A stretch of DNA of 22,404 nt from JAWWPG01 sp037719575 (GCA_037719575.1 JBBJMF010000042.1:1-22404); one strand, 5' to 3'. Counted from the stretch's first letter, positions 1 to 9,970 are shown. Numbers and translations: made by a program. Notes: generated by a model not told the origin, from the letters alone.

Positions 1-656
1 CACAGCCGCGCCTCGAGATGGCTCTCCATCTTGGGCAGGTAGAAGTACGGGCCGGTCCCGCGCTCGAGCTGCAGCCGCGCGCAGTGGAAGAAGTAGAGGC
101 CGAAGTCGAACAGGCTCCCCGACATGGGCCGCCCGTCGACCAGCACGTGCTTCTCGGGGAGGTGCCATCCCCGCGGCCGCACCACGATCGTCGCCACCTG
201 GTCTCCGAGCTCGTACGTCTTGCCGTTCGGGGAGGTGAACGAGAGCGTGCCCTCGATCGCAGCCCGGAGGTTGAGCTGACCTTGGACCATGTTCTCCCAC
301 AGCGGGGTGTTCGCGTCCTCATGGTCGGCCAACCAGACCTTGGCTCCCGAGTTGAGCGCATTGATCGTCATCTTCGCGTCCGTCGGGCCGGTGATCTCGG
401 CTCGTCGGTCGACGAGCCCCGGCGCGGGTGGTGCCACCTGCCAGGAGACGTCGGCACGAACCTGCGCCGTCTCGGGCAGGAACCCGAGCGCACCTCCGTC
501 CGCCAGCTCCAGGTAGCGCACGCGGCGCCTGTCGAGCAGCTCGCGGCGGCGTGCGTCGTGACCACGATGGAGGGCCGCGAGGAACTGGAGGGCGTCGTCG
601 GTCAGCAGTTCCTCGAAGCCGTCGAGAGGCGGTCCGGTTACTCTCACATCACCCAT
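1..656 (-). CDS. aceB: Malate synthase A, N-terminal part (cut by window edge)
   Basis: Condenses glyoxylate with acetyl-CoA to malate, one of two exits in this locus for glyoxylate made from allantoin. I translated the minus strand by hand: 218 residues from the ATG at 656 run to the window edge, so the C-terminal half or more is missing. Residues about 88-130 (ITGPTDAKM, NALNSGAK, DHEDANTP, WENMVQGQ) and RPRGWHLPEKH at 160-170 match the malate synthase A family; R160 lines up with the catalytic Arg of the E. coli enzyme, and PKMESHLEARL follows at 208-218. The start is supported by AAGGAGACC about 6 bases upstream. The gene begins 15 bases after the allantoicase stop, so it is the seventh visible gene of the minus-strand allantoin/glyoxylate operon. 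Family assignment is firm; only the 3' end is unseen. Confidence 0.95.
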   Translation of the reverse strand, partial: MGDVRVTGPPLDGFEELLTDDALQFLAALHRGHDARRRELLDRRRVRYLELADGGALGFLPETAQVRADVSWQVAPPAPGLVDRRAEITGPTDAKMTINALNSGAKVWLADHEDANTPLWENMVQGQLNLRAAIEGTLSFTSPNGKTYELGDQVATIVVRPRGWHLPEKHVLVDGRPMSGSLFDFGLYFFHCARLQLERGTGPYFYLPKMESHLEARL

Positions 657-671
657 GCTGGGTCTCCTTGG

Positions 672-1739
672 CTATTGTTCGTCGAGCTCGGCGAGCGGAT
701 AGCTGCCGATCGCCTCACGGTGGTCCGGCGACAGGCCGTCCCACCAGCGCCGACCCAGCTCAGCCATCGTCGTCGCCTCGATCTCGCCGTTGCACCGCAG
801 CCTGGTCAGCCCGCCGTCAGGGTAGACGTCGAGCCGGACATGCGTCGCCGGCGACCGGTCCTCGACCAGGAACCGATGGCGCGTGTCCGGCTGCACGGGT
901 CGTCTCGCGACGACGTCCCACCAGGAGGCTTCGTCATCGAGAGACCCGGCGCTCTCGTCGGCGACACTGAGCTTCACCCATCCTGGTGCGTTGCCGACGA
1001 AGTACGACGTGTCTACCTCGACGTCACGCAGACGGCCCTTGGCGGCCAGGGCAAACACCGCGAAGTCGTTGCCGTCGCCGCGTCGCCGGGAGTTCTCCCA
1101 CCCCTCCCCCATGACGCGTGCCCTCCCCGGGAGGATGAGGTTGGCGGGCGACGAGTAGAACGCGTCCGACGTCTCGACCAGGCGGCCGCCGTTCTCCAGA
1201 GCGACCAGGTCGACGGTCCCCCGGAGGAAGCGTGGGTCTGCCACCACGTCGCCATGGACGCGGAAGCGCGCGACCCCGCCGTCGGGGTAGATGGACAGCC
1301 GGACGTGCGTCCAGCGCCCGCGGTCCGTCACCTCGTACTCGTTGGCAGTGTCACCGCTCGCGGCGGTCTTTTCGACCAGGCTGAACCAGCTCACGGACTC
1401 CAGCTCGAATGGCGACGGGTAGCCCTCGACGGAGGTGGCCTCGACACTGATCTCGGGCGGGTAGTTCCCGGTGAAGAACGATGTGTCGACGACCACGCCC
1501 CGCACGATGCCGGCGACTCCGAGGCGGACGACCGCCCAGTCGTGACCCGGGTCGCGGCGTCTTCTGGTCTCCCACCCGTCATAGATCTTGCCCTTGTGGC
1601 CGAAGTCCTCGACGGAGTGCGTGGGGGGTTCGGGGCGGATGAGGTTCTCCCGTTGCGCGAACAGCTCGTCGTTCGCACTCACGACGCTGCCGGCGAGCGA
1701 GCGAGAGGCGAGGTCGGGGAGCTCGGTGAAGTGAGGCAT
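672..1739 (-). CDS. alc: Allantoicase
   Basis: Hydrolyses allantoate to ureidoglycolate and urea in the cytoplasm. The 355-residue product contains two homologous allantoicase domains (roughly residues 15-165 and 190-335). Each carries the repeated pattern of GWE(T/N)xRRR, then VDTS(F/Y)F(T/V)GN, then a THVRL-x-(I/V)YPDGG segment, as expected for the tandem jelly-roll allantoicase fold and its usual length of about 330-360. The ATG at 1739 starts MPHFTELPDLASR; a possible AAGGAC site lies a little upstream and the start is 2 bases after the allantoinase stop. The reading frame stays open far upstream inside allantoinase, but that extension has no family similarity. Because Alc (not allantoate amidohydrolase) is present, the pathway should yield ureidoglycolate plus urea; no dedicated ureidoglycolate lyase follows. 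Confidence 0.95.
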   Translation of the reverse strand: MPHFTELPDLASRSLAGSVVSANDELFAQRENLIRPEPPTHSVEDFGHKGKIYDGWETRRRRDPGHDWAVVRLGVAGIVRGVVVDTSFFTGNYPPEISVEATSVEGYPSPFELESVSWFSLVEKTAASGDTANEYEVTDRGRWTHVRLSIYPDGGVARFRVHGDVVADPRFLRGTVDLVALENGGRLVETSDAFYSSPANLILPGRARVMGEGWENSRRRGDGNDFAVFALAAKGRLRDVEVDTSYFVGNAPGWVKLSVADESAGSLDDEASWWDVVARRPVQPDTRHRFLVEDRSPATHVRLDVYPDGGLTRLRCNGEIEATTMAELGRRWWDGLSPDHREAIGSYPLAELDEQ

Positions 1740-1741
1740 GA

Positions 1742-3079
1742 TCAGAGTCCTTGTCCATTGATGAGCGCGCCGTGGGGCGACGTGCCGGTGACCACCTGTC
1801 CACGCAGGAGCGTCGTTCGGACGACGCCCTCGAGGGTTCGCCCGGCATATGGCGACACCGGGTGCCGATGGTGGAGCGAGCCCGCGTCGACGACGAAACG
1901 GTCGTCCGGGGCGAAGACGACGAGATCGGCGTCGTACCCGACCGTGATATGACCCTTCCGCGGTACTCCGACCTTCGCAGCACTGGCGGACGACATCCAG
2001 CGGACGACGTCGTCGAGCCGATGCCCACGTCGTCGGGCCTCGGTCCAGACGAGCGGGAGCCCGATCTGCAGCGACGAGACACCTCCCCAGGCAGCACCGA
2101 AGTCGCCGGTGTCGAACCGCTTCAGCTCCGGTGTCGAGGGCGAGTGGTCGGAGACGACGAAGTCGATGTCGCGGCTGGCCAGCGCAGCCCACAGCCGGTC
2201 CCGGTTGGCGTGGTCGCGAATGGGCGGACAGCACTTGAACTGCGTCTGACCCGGCTCGACGTCGTCGGCCGACAGGGTCAGGTAGTGCGGGCACGTCTCG
2301 GCGGTGAGGCGCACCCCCTGGGCGCGGGCCGCGCGAACGGCGGGCACCGAGTCCCCACTGGACAGGTGCACGATGTGCGCCCGGACGCCGGTGCGTCTGG
2401 CTGCCTCGATGACCGCGTCGACCGCCCTGGTCTCGGCCACGTCCGGTCGGGACGCGAGGAATGCTCCGTAGTCCGCCCCGGCAGGCGGTGGGGCGGCGGC
2501 GATGGTGGCATCGTCCTCGGCGTGGACGACAAGCAGCCCGTCGAACTCGGCTACCTCGCGCATGGCTGCCTCGAGCTGGCCCCCGACAAGTGGGGGGAAC
2601 TCCGGGGCACCGGAGTCGAGCAGGAAACACTTGAGGCCGAGAACGCCGGCATCGTGCAGGTCTCGCAGGTGGCCGAGGCTCGCCGGGACCGCACCTCCCC
2701 AGAAACCCACGTCCACGTGACACTTGCCCTTCGCCGCCTGACGCTTCAGCTCCAAAGCAGCGACGTCGACCGTCGGGGGAACCGCGTTGAGCGGCATGTC
2801 CACGATCGTGGTGATCCCCCCCGCCGCTGCCGCTCTCGTAGCGGTCTCGAAACCCTCCCACTCGGTGCGGCCAGGCTCGTTGACGTGGACGTGAGTGTCG
2901 ACGAGACCGGGGATCAGCACCTCGTCGTCACGCAGATCGACCAGGTGGGTGGCGGTGAGATCGGCGTCGTACGCCTCGACCGCCACGACCCTCCCGTCCG
3001 AGACCCCGACGCTACGCGCCTGGAACCCGTCCTCCCCGAGGACTCGGGCGCCACGGATCAGGGTGTCGAGCGCGCTCAT
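1742..3079 (-). CDS. allB: Allantoinase
   Basis: Opens the hydantoin ring of allantoin to give allantoate. The 445-residue protein is a dihydroorotase/allantoinase-type amidohydrolase. Visible metal-site residues are the HxH of DTHVHVNEPG (H63, H65), the lysine expected to be carboxylated in GLKCF (K150), H186 in VVHAEDD, H238 in IVHLSSG and D311 in VVSDHSPS. RTEWEGFETAT and GGITTIVDMPLN are typical of allantoinase rather than dihydroorotase. The start at 3079 gives MSALDTLIRGARV and overlaps the glycerate kinase stop by four bases (ATGA), indicating translational coupling. The open frame continues to about 3520, but that extension is shadow sequence inside the kinase gene. Confidence 0.96.
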   Translation of the reverse strand: MSALDTLIRGARVLGEDGFQARSVGVSDGRVVAVEAYDADLTATHLVDLRDDEVLIPGLVDTHVHVNEPGRTEWEGFETATRAAAAGGITTIVDMPLNAVPPTVDVAALELKRQAAKGKCHVDVGFWGGAVPASLGHLRDLHDAGVLGLKCFLLDSGAPEFPPLVGGQLEAAMREVAEFDGLLVVHAEDDATIAAAPPPAGADYGAFLASRPDVAETRAVDAVIEAARRTGVRAHIVHLSSGDSVPAVRAARAQGVRLTAETCPHYLTLSADDVEPGQTQFKCCPPIRDHANRDRLWAALASRDIDFVVSDHSPSTPELKRFDTGDFGAAWGGVSSLQIGLPLVWTEARRRGHRLDDVVRWMSSASAAKVGVPRKGHITVGYDADLVVFAPDDRFVVDAGSLHHRHPVSPYAGRTLEGVVRTTLLRGQVVTGTSPHGALINGQGL

Positions 3080-4194
3080 GTGAGCCACTCTGCCGCAATC
3101 CGCTCGCCTACCTCGGCCAGCAAGGAGGCGGCGTTCGCGATGCTGCGAGCGGCGTCCGGCTCGAGGTCCGAGAGGGGGTAGGCCTCCGAGATCCCCACCT
3201 CGGCGAGCCGCCGAGAGCTGAGCAGGCTGCGACCGGCGACGGCCACGACCGGGACCCCGGCGCGGCCGGCGGCGCGGGACACGCCGACCGGTGCCTTGCC
3301 TGCCAGCGACTGCCCGTCGAGGGACCCCTCGCCGGTGATCACCAGATCCGCTCCGACAAGCGCCCGGTCGAAGCCCAGCAGGTCGAGCATGAGCTCGATG
3401 CCGGGCGAGATCGTGGCGTCGAGCACCGCGAGAGCGGCAAAGCCGGTCCCGCCGGCGGCGCCAGCACCCGCCCGGCACGAGTCGTCGCGCCCCACGGTCT
3501 CGGCGACCACCTCCGCCCACCGCCGCAGCCCAGCTTCCAAGGCCCCGACCTGCCGCGGTCCGGCGCCCTTCTGGGGGCCGAAGACCGCGGCGGCGCCTCG
3601 CTCTTCCAGCAGCGGGTTGTCGACGTCGCTCGCCACGACGACACGTGTCTCACCCATGACCGCCCGAAGGTCACGCAGGTCGAGAGCGGCCGCGTCGATG
3701 AGCCTGCCTCCCCCCGGCGGCAGCTCGTCGCCGCGCGCGTCGGTGAGGTGGCCGCCGAGGGCCTGGACCAGTCCCGCGCCCCCGTCCGTGGAGGCGCTCC
3801 CGCCGACCCCGAGCACGATCTGCCTCGCGCCAGCAGCCAGGGCGGCCCGGACCACGAGGCCCAGCCCGTATGTCGACGACCCCATCGGGTCCTGCTCGCC
3901 GGCCGGCAACCTCTCGAGTCCGACCACTTCCGCCAGCTCCACGACAGCGCGCGCGCCGTTGACGGCGTACGACGCACTGATCGCCCGACCCGTAGGGCCG
4001 ACCGCTGCCACGCTGACCCGGGTGAACCCGGCCGAGACCGCAGCGTCGACCGTGCCGTCTCCCCCGTCCGCGACGGGAACCAGAGCCACGTCGATATCGG
4101 GGCGCGCCAGCAACAGCCCCGAGGCCACCGCCGACGCGACCTCACTCGCGGTCAGGCAGCCCTTGAACTTGTCGGGAGCGACGACGACACGCAT
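3076..4194 (-). CDS. glxK: Glycerate 2-kinase (GarK/GlxK family)
   Basis: Phosphorylates D-glycerate to 2-phosphoglycerate, the last step of the glycerate pathway that carries glyoxylate into glycolysis. The 372-residue product begins VVVAPDKFKGCLTASEVA and contains VPVADGGDGT, GVGGSASTDGGAG, FGPQKGA and ITGEGSLDGQS. All of these are hallmarks of the type I glycerate kinase family, and the length is normal (about 370-380). The ATG at 4194 lies 10 bases after the glyoxylate carboligase stop, with only a weak ribosome binding site, so coupling to gcl is likely. The end overlaps the allantoinase start by four bases. In the pathway it acts after Hyi/Gcl and GlxR, which convert glyoxylate or hydroxypyruvate to tartronate semialdehyde and then glycerate. 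Confidence 0.95.
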   Translation of the reverse strand: MRVVVAPDKFKGCLTASEVASAVASGLLLARPDIDVALVPVADGGDGTVDAAVSAGFTRVSVAAVGPTGRAISASYAVNGARAVVELAEVVGLERLPAGEQDPMGSSTYGLGLVVRAALAAGARQIVLGVGGSASTDGGAGLVQALGGHLTDARGDELPPGGGRLIDAAALDLRDLRAVMGETRVVVASDVDNPLLEERGAAAVFGPQKGAGPRQVGALEAGLRRWAEVVAETVGRDDSCRAGAGAAGGTGFAALAVLDATISPGIELMLDLLGFDRALVGADLVITGEGSLDGQSLAGKAPVGVSRAAGRAGVPVVAVAGRSLLSSRRLAEVGISEAYPLSDLEPDAARSIANAASLLAEVGERIAAEWLT

Positions 4195-4203
4195 CTGCCT
4201 GGC

Positions 4204-5978
<1,775 letters not shown>

Positions 5979-5979
<1 letters not shown>

Positions 5980-6872
5980 CAGCTCGACCCTCCGCTGTCG
6001 CGGCCGGAGAGCTGCTCGACGACCTTGAGCAGAGCCGAGTGGTCGAGTCCGCCGTGGCCCTGCGCACGCAGCGACGCGATCAGCTGGGCGACGACGGCGC
6101 CGAGCGGGATGACGACCCCCTTCTCCCGGGCGGCCGAGGTCACGATGCCCATGTCCTTGTGGTGCAGGTCGATACGGAAGCCGGGCGCGAACTCGCGGGC
6201 CAGCATGCTAGCGCCCTTGCGCTCGAGGATGCGGTTGCCCGCGAGCCCACCGGCGAGCACGGCGATCGCGGCCTCGGTATCGACGCCGTATGCCTCGAGG
6301 AACACGATCGCCTCCGCCACCAGCTCGATGGTCCCCGCCACGATCAGCTGGTTGGCGGCCTTGACCGTCTGGCCGGACCCACTCGGCCCGAGGTAGACGA
6401 CGGTTGTCCCCAGCGCGTCCAGGATCGGTTTGACCTCATCGAAGTCGCCGCGCTCGCCACCGACCATGATCGACAGCTTCGCCTCGATCGCGCCCGCCTC
6501 CCCGCCACTCACGGGAGCGTCGAGCGCGCGAAGGCCACGCTGGCGAGCAGCGGCCGCCACCCTCGCCGTGACGTCGGGCCGGATCGAGCTCATGTCGATG
6601 TGGAGGGTCCCCTCGGACGCGTGGTCGTAGATGCCACCCTCCCCCAGCGCCACCGTCTCGACGTCGGCCGAGTCCGGCACCATGGTGATGACGACGCTCG
6701 CGCCGTCGACCGCCTCGGCAACACTGGTCGCGCCTCGACCACCTGCGGCGACCAGCCGCTCGACCGGCTCCGGGTGGAGGTTGTAGCCGACGACGTCGTG
6801 GCCCGCAGCGACCAGGTTGGCGGCCATCGGCCCGCCCATGATGCCGAGCCCGATGAAGGCGATCGTGGTCAT
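5979..6872 (-). CDS. glxR: 2-hydroxy-3-oxopropionate (tartronate semialdehyde) reductase
   Basis: Reduces tartronate semialdehyde to D-glycerate with NAD(P)H. The 297-residue protein is a beta-hydroxyacid dehydrogenase. It has the Rossmann glycine motif GLGIMGGPMA at residues 8-17, the substrate-binding DAPVSGGEAGA at 118-128, and GSGQTVKAANQL with the catalytic K171 and N174. Start at 6872 is supported by AAAGGAG about 7 bases upstream; hyi ends 43 bases before. Close relatives also reduce 3-hydroxyisobutyrate or succinic semialdehyde, so specificity is inferred from the neighbours: Gcl, which makes its substrate, starts on the same TGATG junction, and glycerate kinase follows. Confidence 0.95.
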
Positions 6873-6915
6873 CCGTCACTCCTTTGTCGTCAGGGGGTCC
6901 TAAGTCGGCCGCCAC

Positions 6916-7740
6916 CTACGGCGTGGCGCGCCGCCCGCGGGGCAGCCAGCCGAGGCTGTCGTGCGTCGAGCCGGTCGGGTTGTACTCGAGGGCGACGAAA
7001 CCGTCGTACCCGCCGGCGGAAAGCCGCTCGAGACAGCCGTCGATGTCGAGGCTGCCGGTGCCAGGCTGGCCGCGACCCGGCACGTCCGCGATCTGCACAT
7101 GGGCGATGCGCGAGCCGAACGTCGTGATCGCCTGCAACACGTCGTCGCCGTTGTTGGCAAGGTGGAAGAGGTCGCAGAGGAAGCCGACGCCAGCTGCGCC
7201 CGCTGCCTCGGCACGGTCGAGTACGGTGATCACGTCTGCCGCCGTGCGCAGGGGGTAGGGCTTTGGCCCGCTCACCGGCTCGACCAGCACGGTGCCTCCG
7301 ATCGACGCCGCGGCCTGGGCCGCAGCCACCAGGTTGGCGGTGCCGATCTCGTCCTGCTCGGCCGGGTCCACGCCCTCGAGGCGGTTTCCGTACAGCGCGT
7401 TGAACGCGGGCACACCGAGGGCCCGGCCGATGCCGATCGTGACGTCGATGTTGTCGCGGAACTCGCTCGCCCGGTCGGGAGCCGAGAGGACTCCGCAGTC
7501 CGGGCCGGCCAGGTCGCCCGCGAAGAAGTTCAGCCCGATGAGCGAGACCCCGGCCTCGGTGACCGAGGCGACGAAGGCATCGATGTCCCGGTCGCGCGGC
7601 ACCGGCTGGTCCGGCCACGGCCACCAGAACTCGATCGCGTCGAACCCCTCCGCCTTCGCGGCGGCGGGGCGAGCAAGCAGCGTCTCCTCCGTGAAGAGCA
7701 GCGAGCAGTTCGCGGCATACCGCAGCCCATGGCTCATCAT
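6916..7740 (-). CDS. hyi: Hydroxypyruvate isomerase
   Basis: Interconverts hydroxypyruvate and tartronate semialdehyde. It is a TIM-barrel protein of the xylose-isomerase-like AP-endonuclease 2 superfamily. Expected metal-site segments are visible in order: VEPVSG (Glu), LCDLFHLANNGDD (Asp/His), AHVQIADVPGR (His) and FVALEYNPTG (Glu). RYAANCSLLFTEE near the N terminus matches the usual start of the family. I chose the ATG at 7740 (274 residues), with AGGA five bases upstream; the next codon is also ATG (7737). The frame continues to 7848, but that would place a strong promoter and a candidate operator inside the gene, and family members begin near this point. It is the first gene of the left operon. 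Confidence 0.93.
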   Translation of the reverse strand: MMSHGLRYAANCSLLFTEETLLARPAAAKAEGFDAIEFWWPWPDQPVPRDRDIDAFVASVTEAGVSLIGLNFFAGDLAGPDCGVLSAPDRASEFRDNIDVTIGIGRALGVPAFNALYGNRLEGVDPAEQDEIGTANLVAAAQAAASIGGTVLVEPVSGPKPYPLRTAADVITVLDRAEAAGAAGVGFLCDLFHLANNGDDVLQAITTFGSRIAHVQIADVPGRGQPGTGSLDIDGCLERLSAGGYDGFVALEYNPTGSTHDSLGWLPRGRRATP

Positions 7741-7769
7741 CGCGATCCTGTCGCTGATTTCGCTGTGTG

Positions 7770-7781
7770 GAATATATATTC
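7770..7781. repeat. Perfect AT-rich 12-bp palindrome in the hyi leader
   Basis: GAATATATATTC is perfectly self-complementary and stands out in very GC-rich surroundings. It lies just downstream of the predicted hyi transcription start and overlaps the candidate operator by three bases. It could be a second regulator site (flanking TGG resembles IclR-type TGGAA half-sites), an alternative -10 region, or a local melting element. Confidence 0.4.
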
Positions 7782-7793
7782 TGACAGATGGAA
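7779..7793. promoter_or_regulatory. Candidate operator (degenerate copy of the TTCCG-N5-CGGAA motif)
   Basis: TTCTGACAGATGGAA has the same 15-base length and 5-base spacer as the three stronger copies in this window, with arms TTCTG/TGGAA. It touches the -10 box of the hyi promoter and covers the predicted start point, as the permease-promoter copy at 18877-18891 does. Binding by the local IclR-type regulator is inferred. The weaker match to the consensus makes this the least certain copy. Confidence 0.4.
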
Positions 7794-7821
7794 TACTAGC
7801 GGTCCCGTCTTGGACCGTCAA
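7793..7821 (-). promoter_or_regulatory. Sigma-70-type promoter of the hyi-glxR-gcl-glxK-allB-alc-aceB operon
   Basis: On the minus strand TTGACG (7816-7821) and TAGTAT (7793-7798) are separated by exactly 17 bases, a good housekeeping-sigma arrangement. The transcription start would fall near 7786, giving a leader of about 46 bases before the hyi ATG. The -35 hexamer is identical to that of the permease promoter at 18893-18921. A degenerate inverted repeat abuts the downstream edge of the -10 box. Prediction from sequence only. Confidence 0.55.
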
Positions 7822-7844
7822 ACCATCGGCACCGCACGCACCCA

Positions 7845-9107
7845 TCAACCGACCACCCGTTCGGCCAGCGTGCCCACCCGAGCCAGCGGCACGCCGACGA
7901 GTGCGGTGACCTCATCGGCGCCCAGGGCGCCGCACTGCACGCCTCTGAGCAGGAACGCCGCCATGGCCTGGGCGGTGGCGGGCTCATCCAGGACGACGCT
8001 GGCGTCACCCCGGAGGTAGTTGCGAAGCCGCTCCGCCAAGGCCTCGAGGTCGCGTCGGAAGAAGACATAGGTGCTGGCGTACCTGGTCGGCAGCTGGGCT
8101 GGATGCAGGTCCCAGCCCTGGTAGAACCCGCGCTCCAGCGAGCGACGGACGAGCCTCGCATGCAGCGCCCAGGCCGCGCGGACCTGCTCGGAGTCGCCGA
8201 CGGGAAGGACGTTCGTCGAGCCGTCGGACACCCGGACGCGCGTCCCGGCCGCCGCGAGCTGCATGACTGCCTTCGCGTGGTCGGCTGCCGGGTGGTCCAT
8301 GGCCTGGTAGCCGCCGGAGATGCCAAGCGCCGCCGTGTAGTCGTAGGTGCCGAAGTGCAGCCCGCTGCACCGGCCGGCCGCCGCGTGCACCATCGCGGCC
8401 ACACTCGCGGTGCCGTCGCCGCCGAGAATCGCCTGGCTGGTCTCGACCTGGACCTCGAAGACCAGCGTGCCCTCCGCGAGTGTGTAGGCCCGCTCGAGCC
8501 TGGCACAGAGCTCGACCATCGCGGCCACCTGGGCGGTCGACGTGACCTTGGGAAGGGTCTGGACCCATCCGGACGGAAGCGTCCCTGCCTCGAGGATGCT
8601 GCCGATGACCAGGTCGAGGGACCGGATGCCTCGGCGCCGGGTGCCGCCCTCCAGCGACTTGAACCGAACGCCGCTGAAGGGCGGAAGAGTCCCCGCAGCC
8701 TCCGCGGCGCTGATCAGCTGTCCGGCGGACGCTGCGTCAGCGTCCTCGTCATCATCTGGGCGCGCGCCGTAGCCGTCCTCGAGATCGACCCGCAGGTCCT
8801 CGATGGGCTCGTCGACCAGCTTCCGGGTCATGGCCGGCCACACCCCGGCAACCTCTGTCGGGTCGAGCCGGGTCGCCGCCGCGAACTGCTCGGGGTCAGG
8901 AGCGTGCTCCTCGAGAGCCCTGCGAGCGGCCGCACCCCACGTCTCGACCAGGTCGACATGAAGGCGGTCGGCCGCCACGTAGACGGTGTGCACCGGCTGC
9001 CGGGTGACCGGGGCACCGGGATAGCGGGTCGTCCGTCGGCTGTCGTCGTCGAAGAGCAGCGCGTCGATGGCGGCCAGGTCACGCGCCTGGAGTGCTGGTC
9101 GAGTCAC
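7845..9107 (-). CDS. CitE/HpcH-fold aldolase/lyase-like protein (DUF6986-type), reaction unknown
   Basis: The 420-residue protein shows the citrate-lyase-beta/HpcH aldolase pattern: VDLEDGYG (DLED at 108-111), VRFKSLEGG (R148), TLPKV (184-188), FEVQVETSQAIL (E222) and LHFGTYDYTAALGI (D256). In this superfamily the Glu and Asp bind Mg2+ and the Arg binds the acid substrate; members make or break C-C bonds in beta-hydroxyacyl compounds, often with glyoxylate. It is longer than typical CitE (about 290), with an extra N-terminal segment and a C-terminal extension. I recall similar actinobacterial proteins as aldolase/citrate lyase family or DUF6986, with no assigned reaction. The GTG start at 9107 gives MTRPALQARDL. 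It is divergent from the IclR gene across 75 bases and lies upstream of the hyi operon, so a role on glyoxylate or a ureide is likely but unproven. Confidence 0.85.
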   Translation of the reverse strand: MTRPALQARDLAAIDALLFDDDSRRTTRYPGAPVTRQPVHTVYVAADRLHVDLVETWGAAARRALEEHAPDPEQFAAATRLDPTEVAGVWPAMTRKLVDEPIEDLRVDLEDGYGARPDDDEDADAASAGQLISAAEAAGTLPPFSGVRFKSLEGGTRRRGIRSLDLVIGSILEAGTLPSGWVQTLPKVTSTAQVAAMVELCARLERAYTLAEGTLVFEVQVETSQAILGGDGTASVAAMVHAAAGRCSGLHFGTYDYTAALGISGGYQAMDHPAADHAKAVMQLAAAGTRVRVSDGSTNVLPVGDSEQVRAAWALHARLVRRSLERGFYQGWDLHPAQLPTRYASTYVFFRRDLEALAERLRNYLRGDASVVLDEPATAQAMAAFLLRGVQCGALGADEVTALVGVPLARVGTLAERVVG

Positions 9108-9141
9108 GGGGGTTGTCCCTCGACTAGTCTGGACGAGTTGG

Positions 9142-9156
9142 TTCCGTTGACCGGAA
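9142..9156. promoter_or_regulatory. Candidate IclR-type operator between the DUF6986-like gene and the iclR gene
   Basis: TTCCGTTGACCGGAA has perfect 5-base arms (TTCCG/CGGAA) around a 5-base spacer. It sits in the 75-base divergent intergenic region (9108-9182), where an autoregulating repressor would act on both genes. The same pattern occurs twice in the permease promoter. I could not place a clear -10/-35 pair for either gene here. Confidence 0.6.
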
Positions 9157-9182
9157 AGCCTTGTCCACGAAGTGGAGGTACG

Positions 9183-9932
9183 GTGGCCCCCGAGCGCGTC
9201 CAGTCCGTCGACCGGGCCTTCGCCCTGCTGGAGCATCTCGCCGACGGAGGAGGGTCGTTGACCCTCTCCGAGCTCGGCACCCGGTCGGGACTGCCGATGC
9301 CGACCATCCATCGCCTCATGCGATCACTCGTCAACCAGGGCTACGTGCGCCAGGAGCCGTCGCGGCGCTATGCGATCGGGCCACGCATGATCCGGCTCGG
9401 CGAGTCGGCGGGCCGGATGCTCGGCTCGTGGGCGACCCCACGCCTGAGCACCCTTGTCGCGGCGTTCGGCGAGACGACCAATATGGCGATGCTCGACGGC
9501 GACTCGGCGGTCTACGTCTCCCAGGTGCCTTCGCCGCAGTCGATGCGGATGTTCACCGAGGTCGGTCGGACGGTGGCGCTGCACAGCACCGGCGTGGGCA
9601 AAGCCATCTTGTCGACCTTGTCCGACGACGAGGTGACCGCGATCATGGTGCGCACCGGCATGCCGGCGCGCACCGAGCACACCATCACCGAGCGACCGGC
9701 GCTGCTGGCCGCCCTCCGGCAGGTCCGTGCGTCGGGATACGCCATCGACGACGGCGAGCAGGAGCTCGGGGTGCGCTGCGTGGCCGTGCCCATCGGCGGT
9801 CTGCCGTTCCGGGCGGCCCTGTCGGTCTCGGGTCCGAGCAGTCGGGTGACCATGGAGCAGACGGCTGTGATCGCACCCGTCATGCAGCAGACCGCAGCGG
9901 ACCTGCGTGACGGGTTCGTGTCCGGCTCCTGA
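9183..9932 (+). CDS. IclR-family transcriptional regulator of the purine/allantoin locus
   Basis: A 249-residue DNA-binding regulator. Residues about 4-65 form the winged helix-turn-helix (ERVQSVDRAFALLEHL, then LTLSELGTRSGLPMPTIHRLMRSLVNQGYV). The rest is the IclR effector-binding domain (HSTGVGKAIL, GYAIDDGEQELGVRCVAVPI). The GTG start at 9183 is preceded by GGAGG four bases upstream; the frame is open much further upstream, but only as antisense to the neighbour. Its place in the locus, and AllR as an IclR-family repressor of allantoin genes in other bacteria, suggest an AllR-like role with glyoxylate or a ureide as effector; that ligand is an inference. It is convergent with xdhB (38 bases between stops) and is probably autoregulated through the palindrome at 9142-9156. 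Confidence 0.92.
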   Translation: MAPERVQSVDRAFALLEHLADGGGSLTLSELGTRSGLPMPTIHRLMRSLVNQGYVRQEPSRRYAIGPRMIRLGESAGRMLGSWATPRLSTLVAAFGETTNMAMLDGDSAVYVSQVPSPQSMRMFTEVGRTVALHSTGVGKAILSTLSDDEVTAIMVRTGMPARTEHTITERPALLAALRQVRASGYAIDDGEQELGVRCVAVPIGGLPFRAALSVSGPSSRVTMEQTAVIAPVMQQTAADLRDGFVSGS

Positions 9933-9970
9933 CGTCCTCTCGCGCCACACCTCACGACGGGTCCGCCCGG

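Noticed and set aside
18..1952. 644-residue plus-strand open frame
   Set aside because: It is antisense to malate synthase, allantoicase and the end of allantoinase. The translation is Arg/Asp/Val-rich without domain character; it is a GC-rich shadow frame.
8103..9182. Upstream extension of the IclR regulator frame to 609 residues
   Set aside because: Family similarity begins exactly at the GTG at 9183, which has a ribosome binding site. The extension is antisense to the CitE-like gene.
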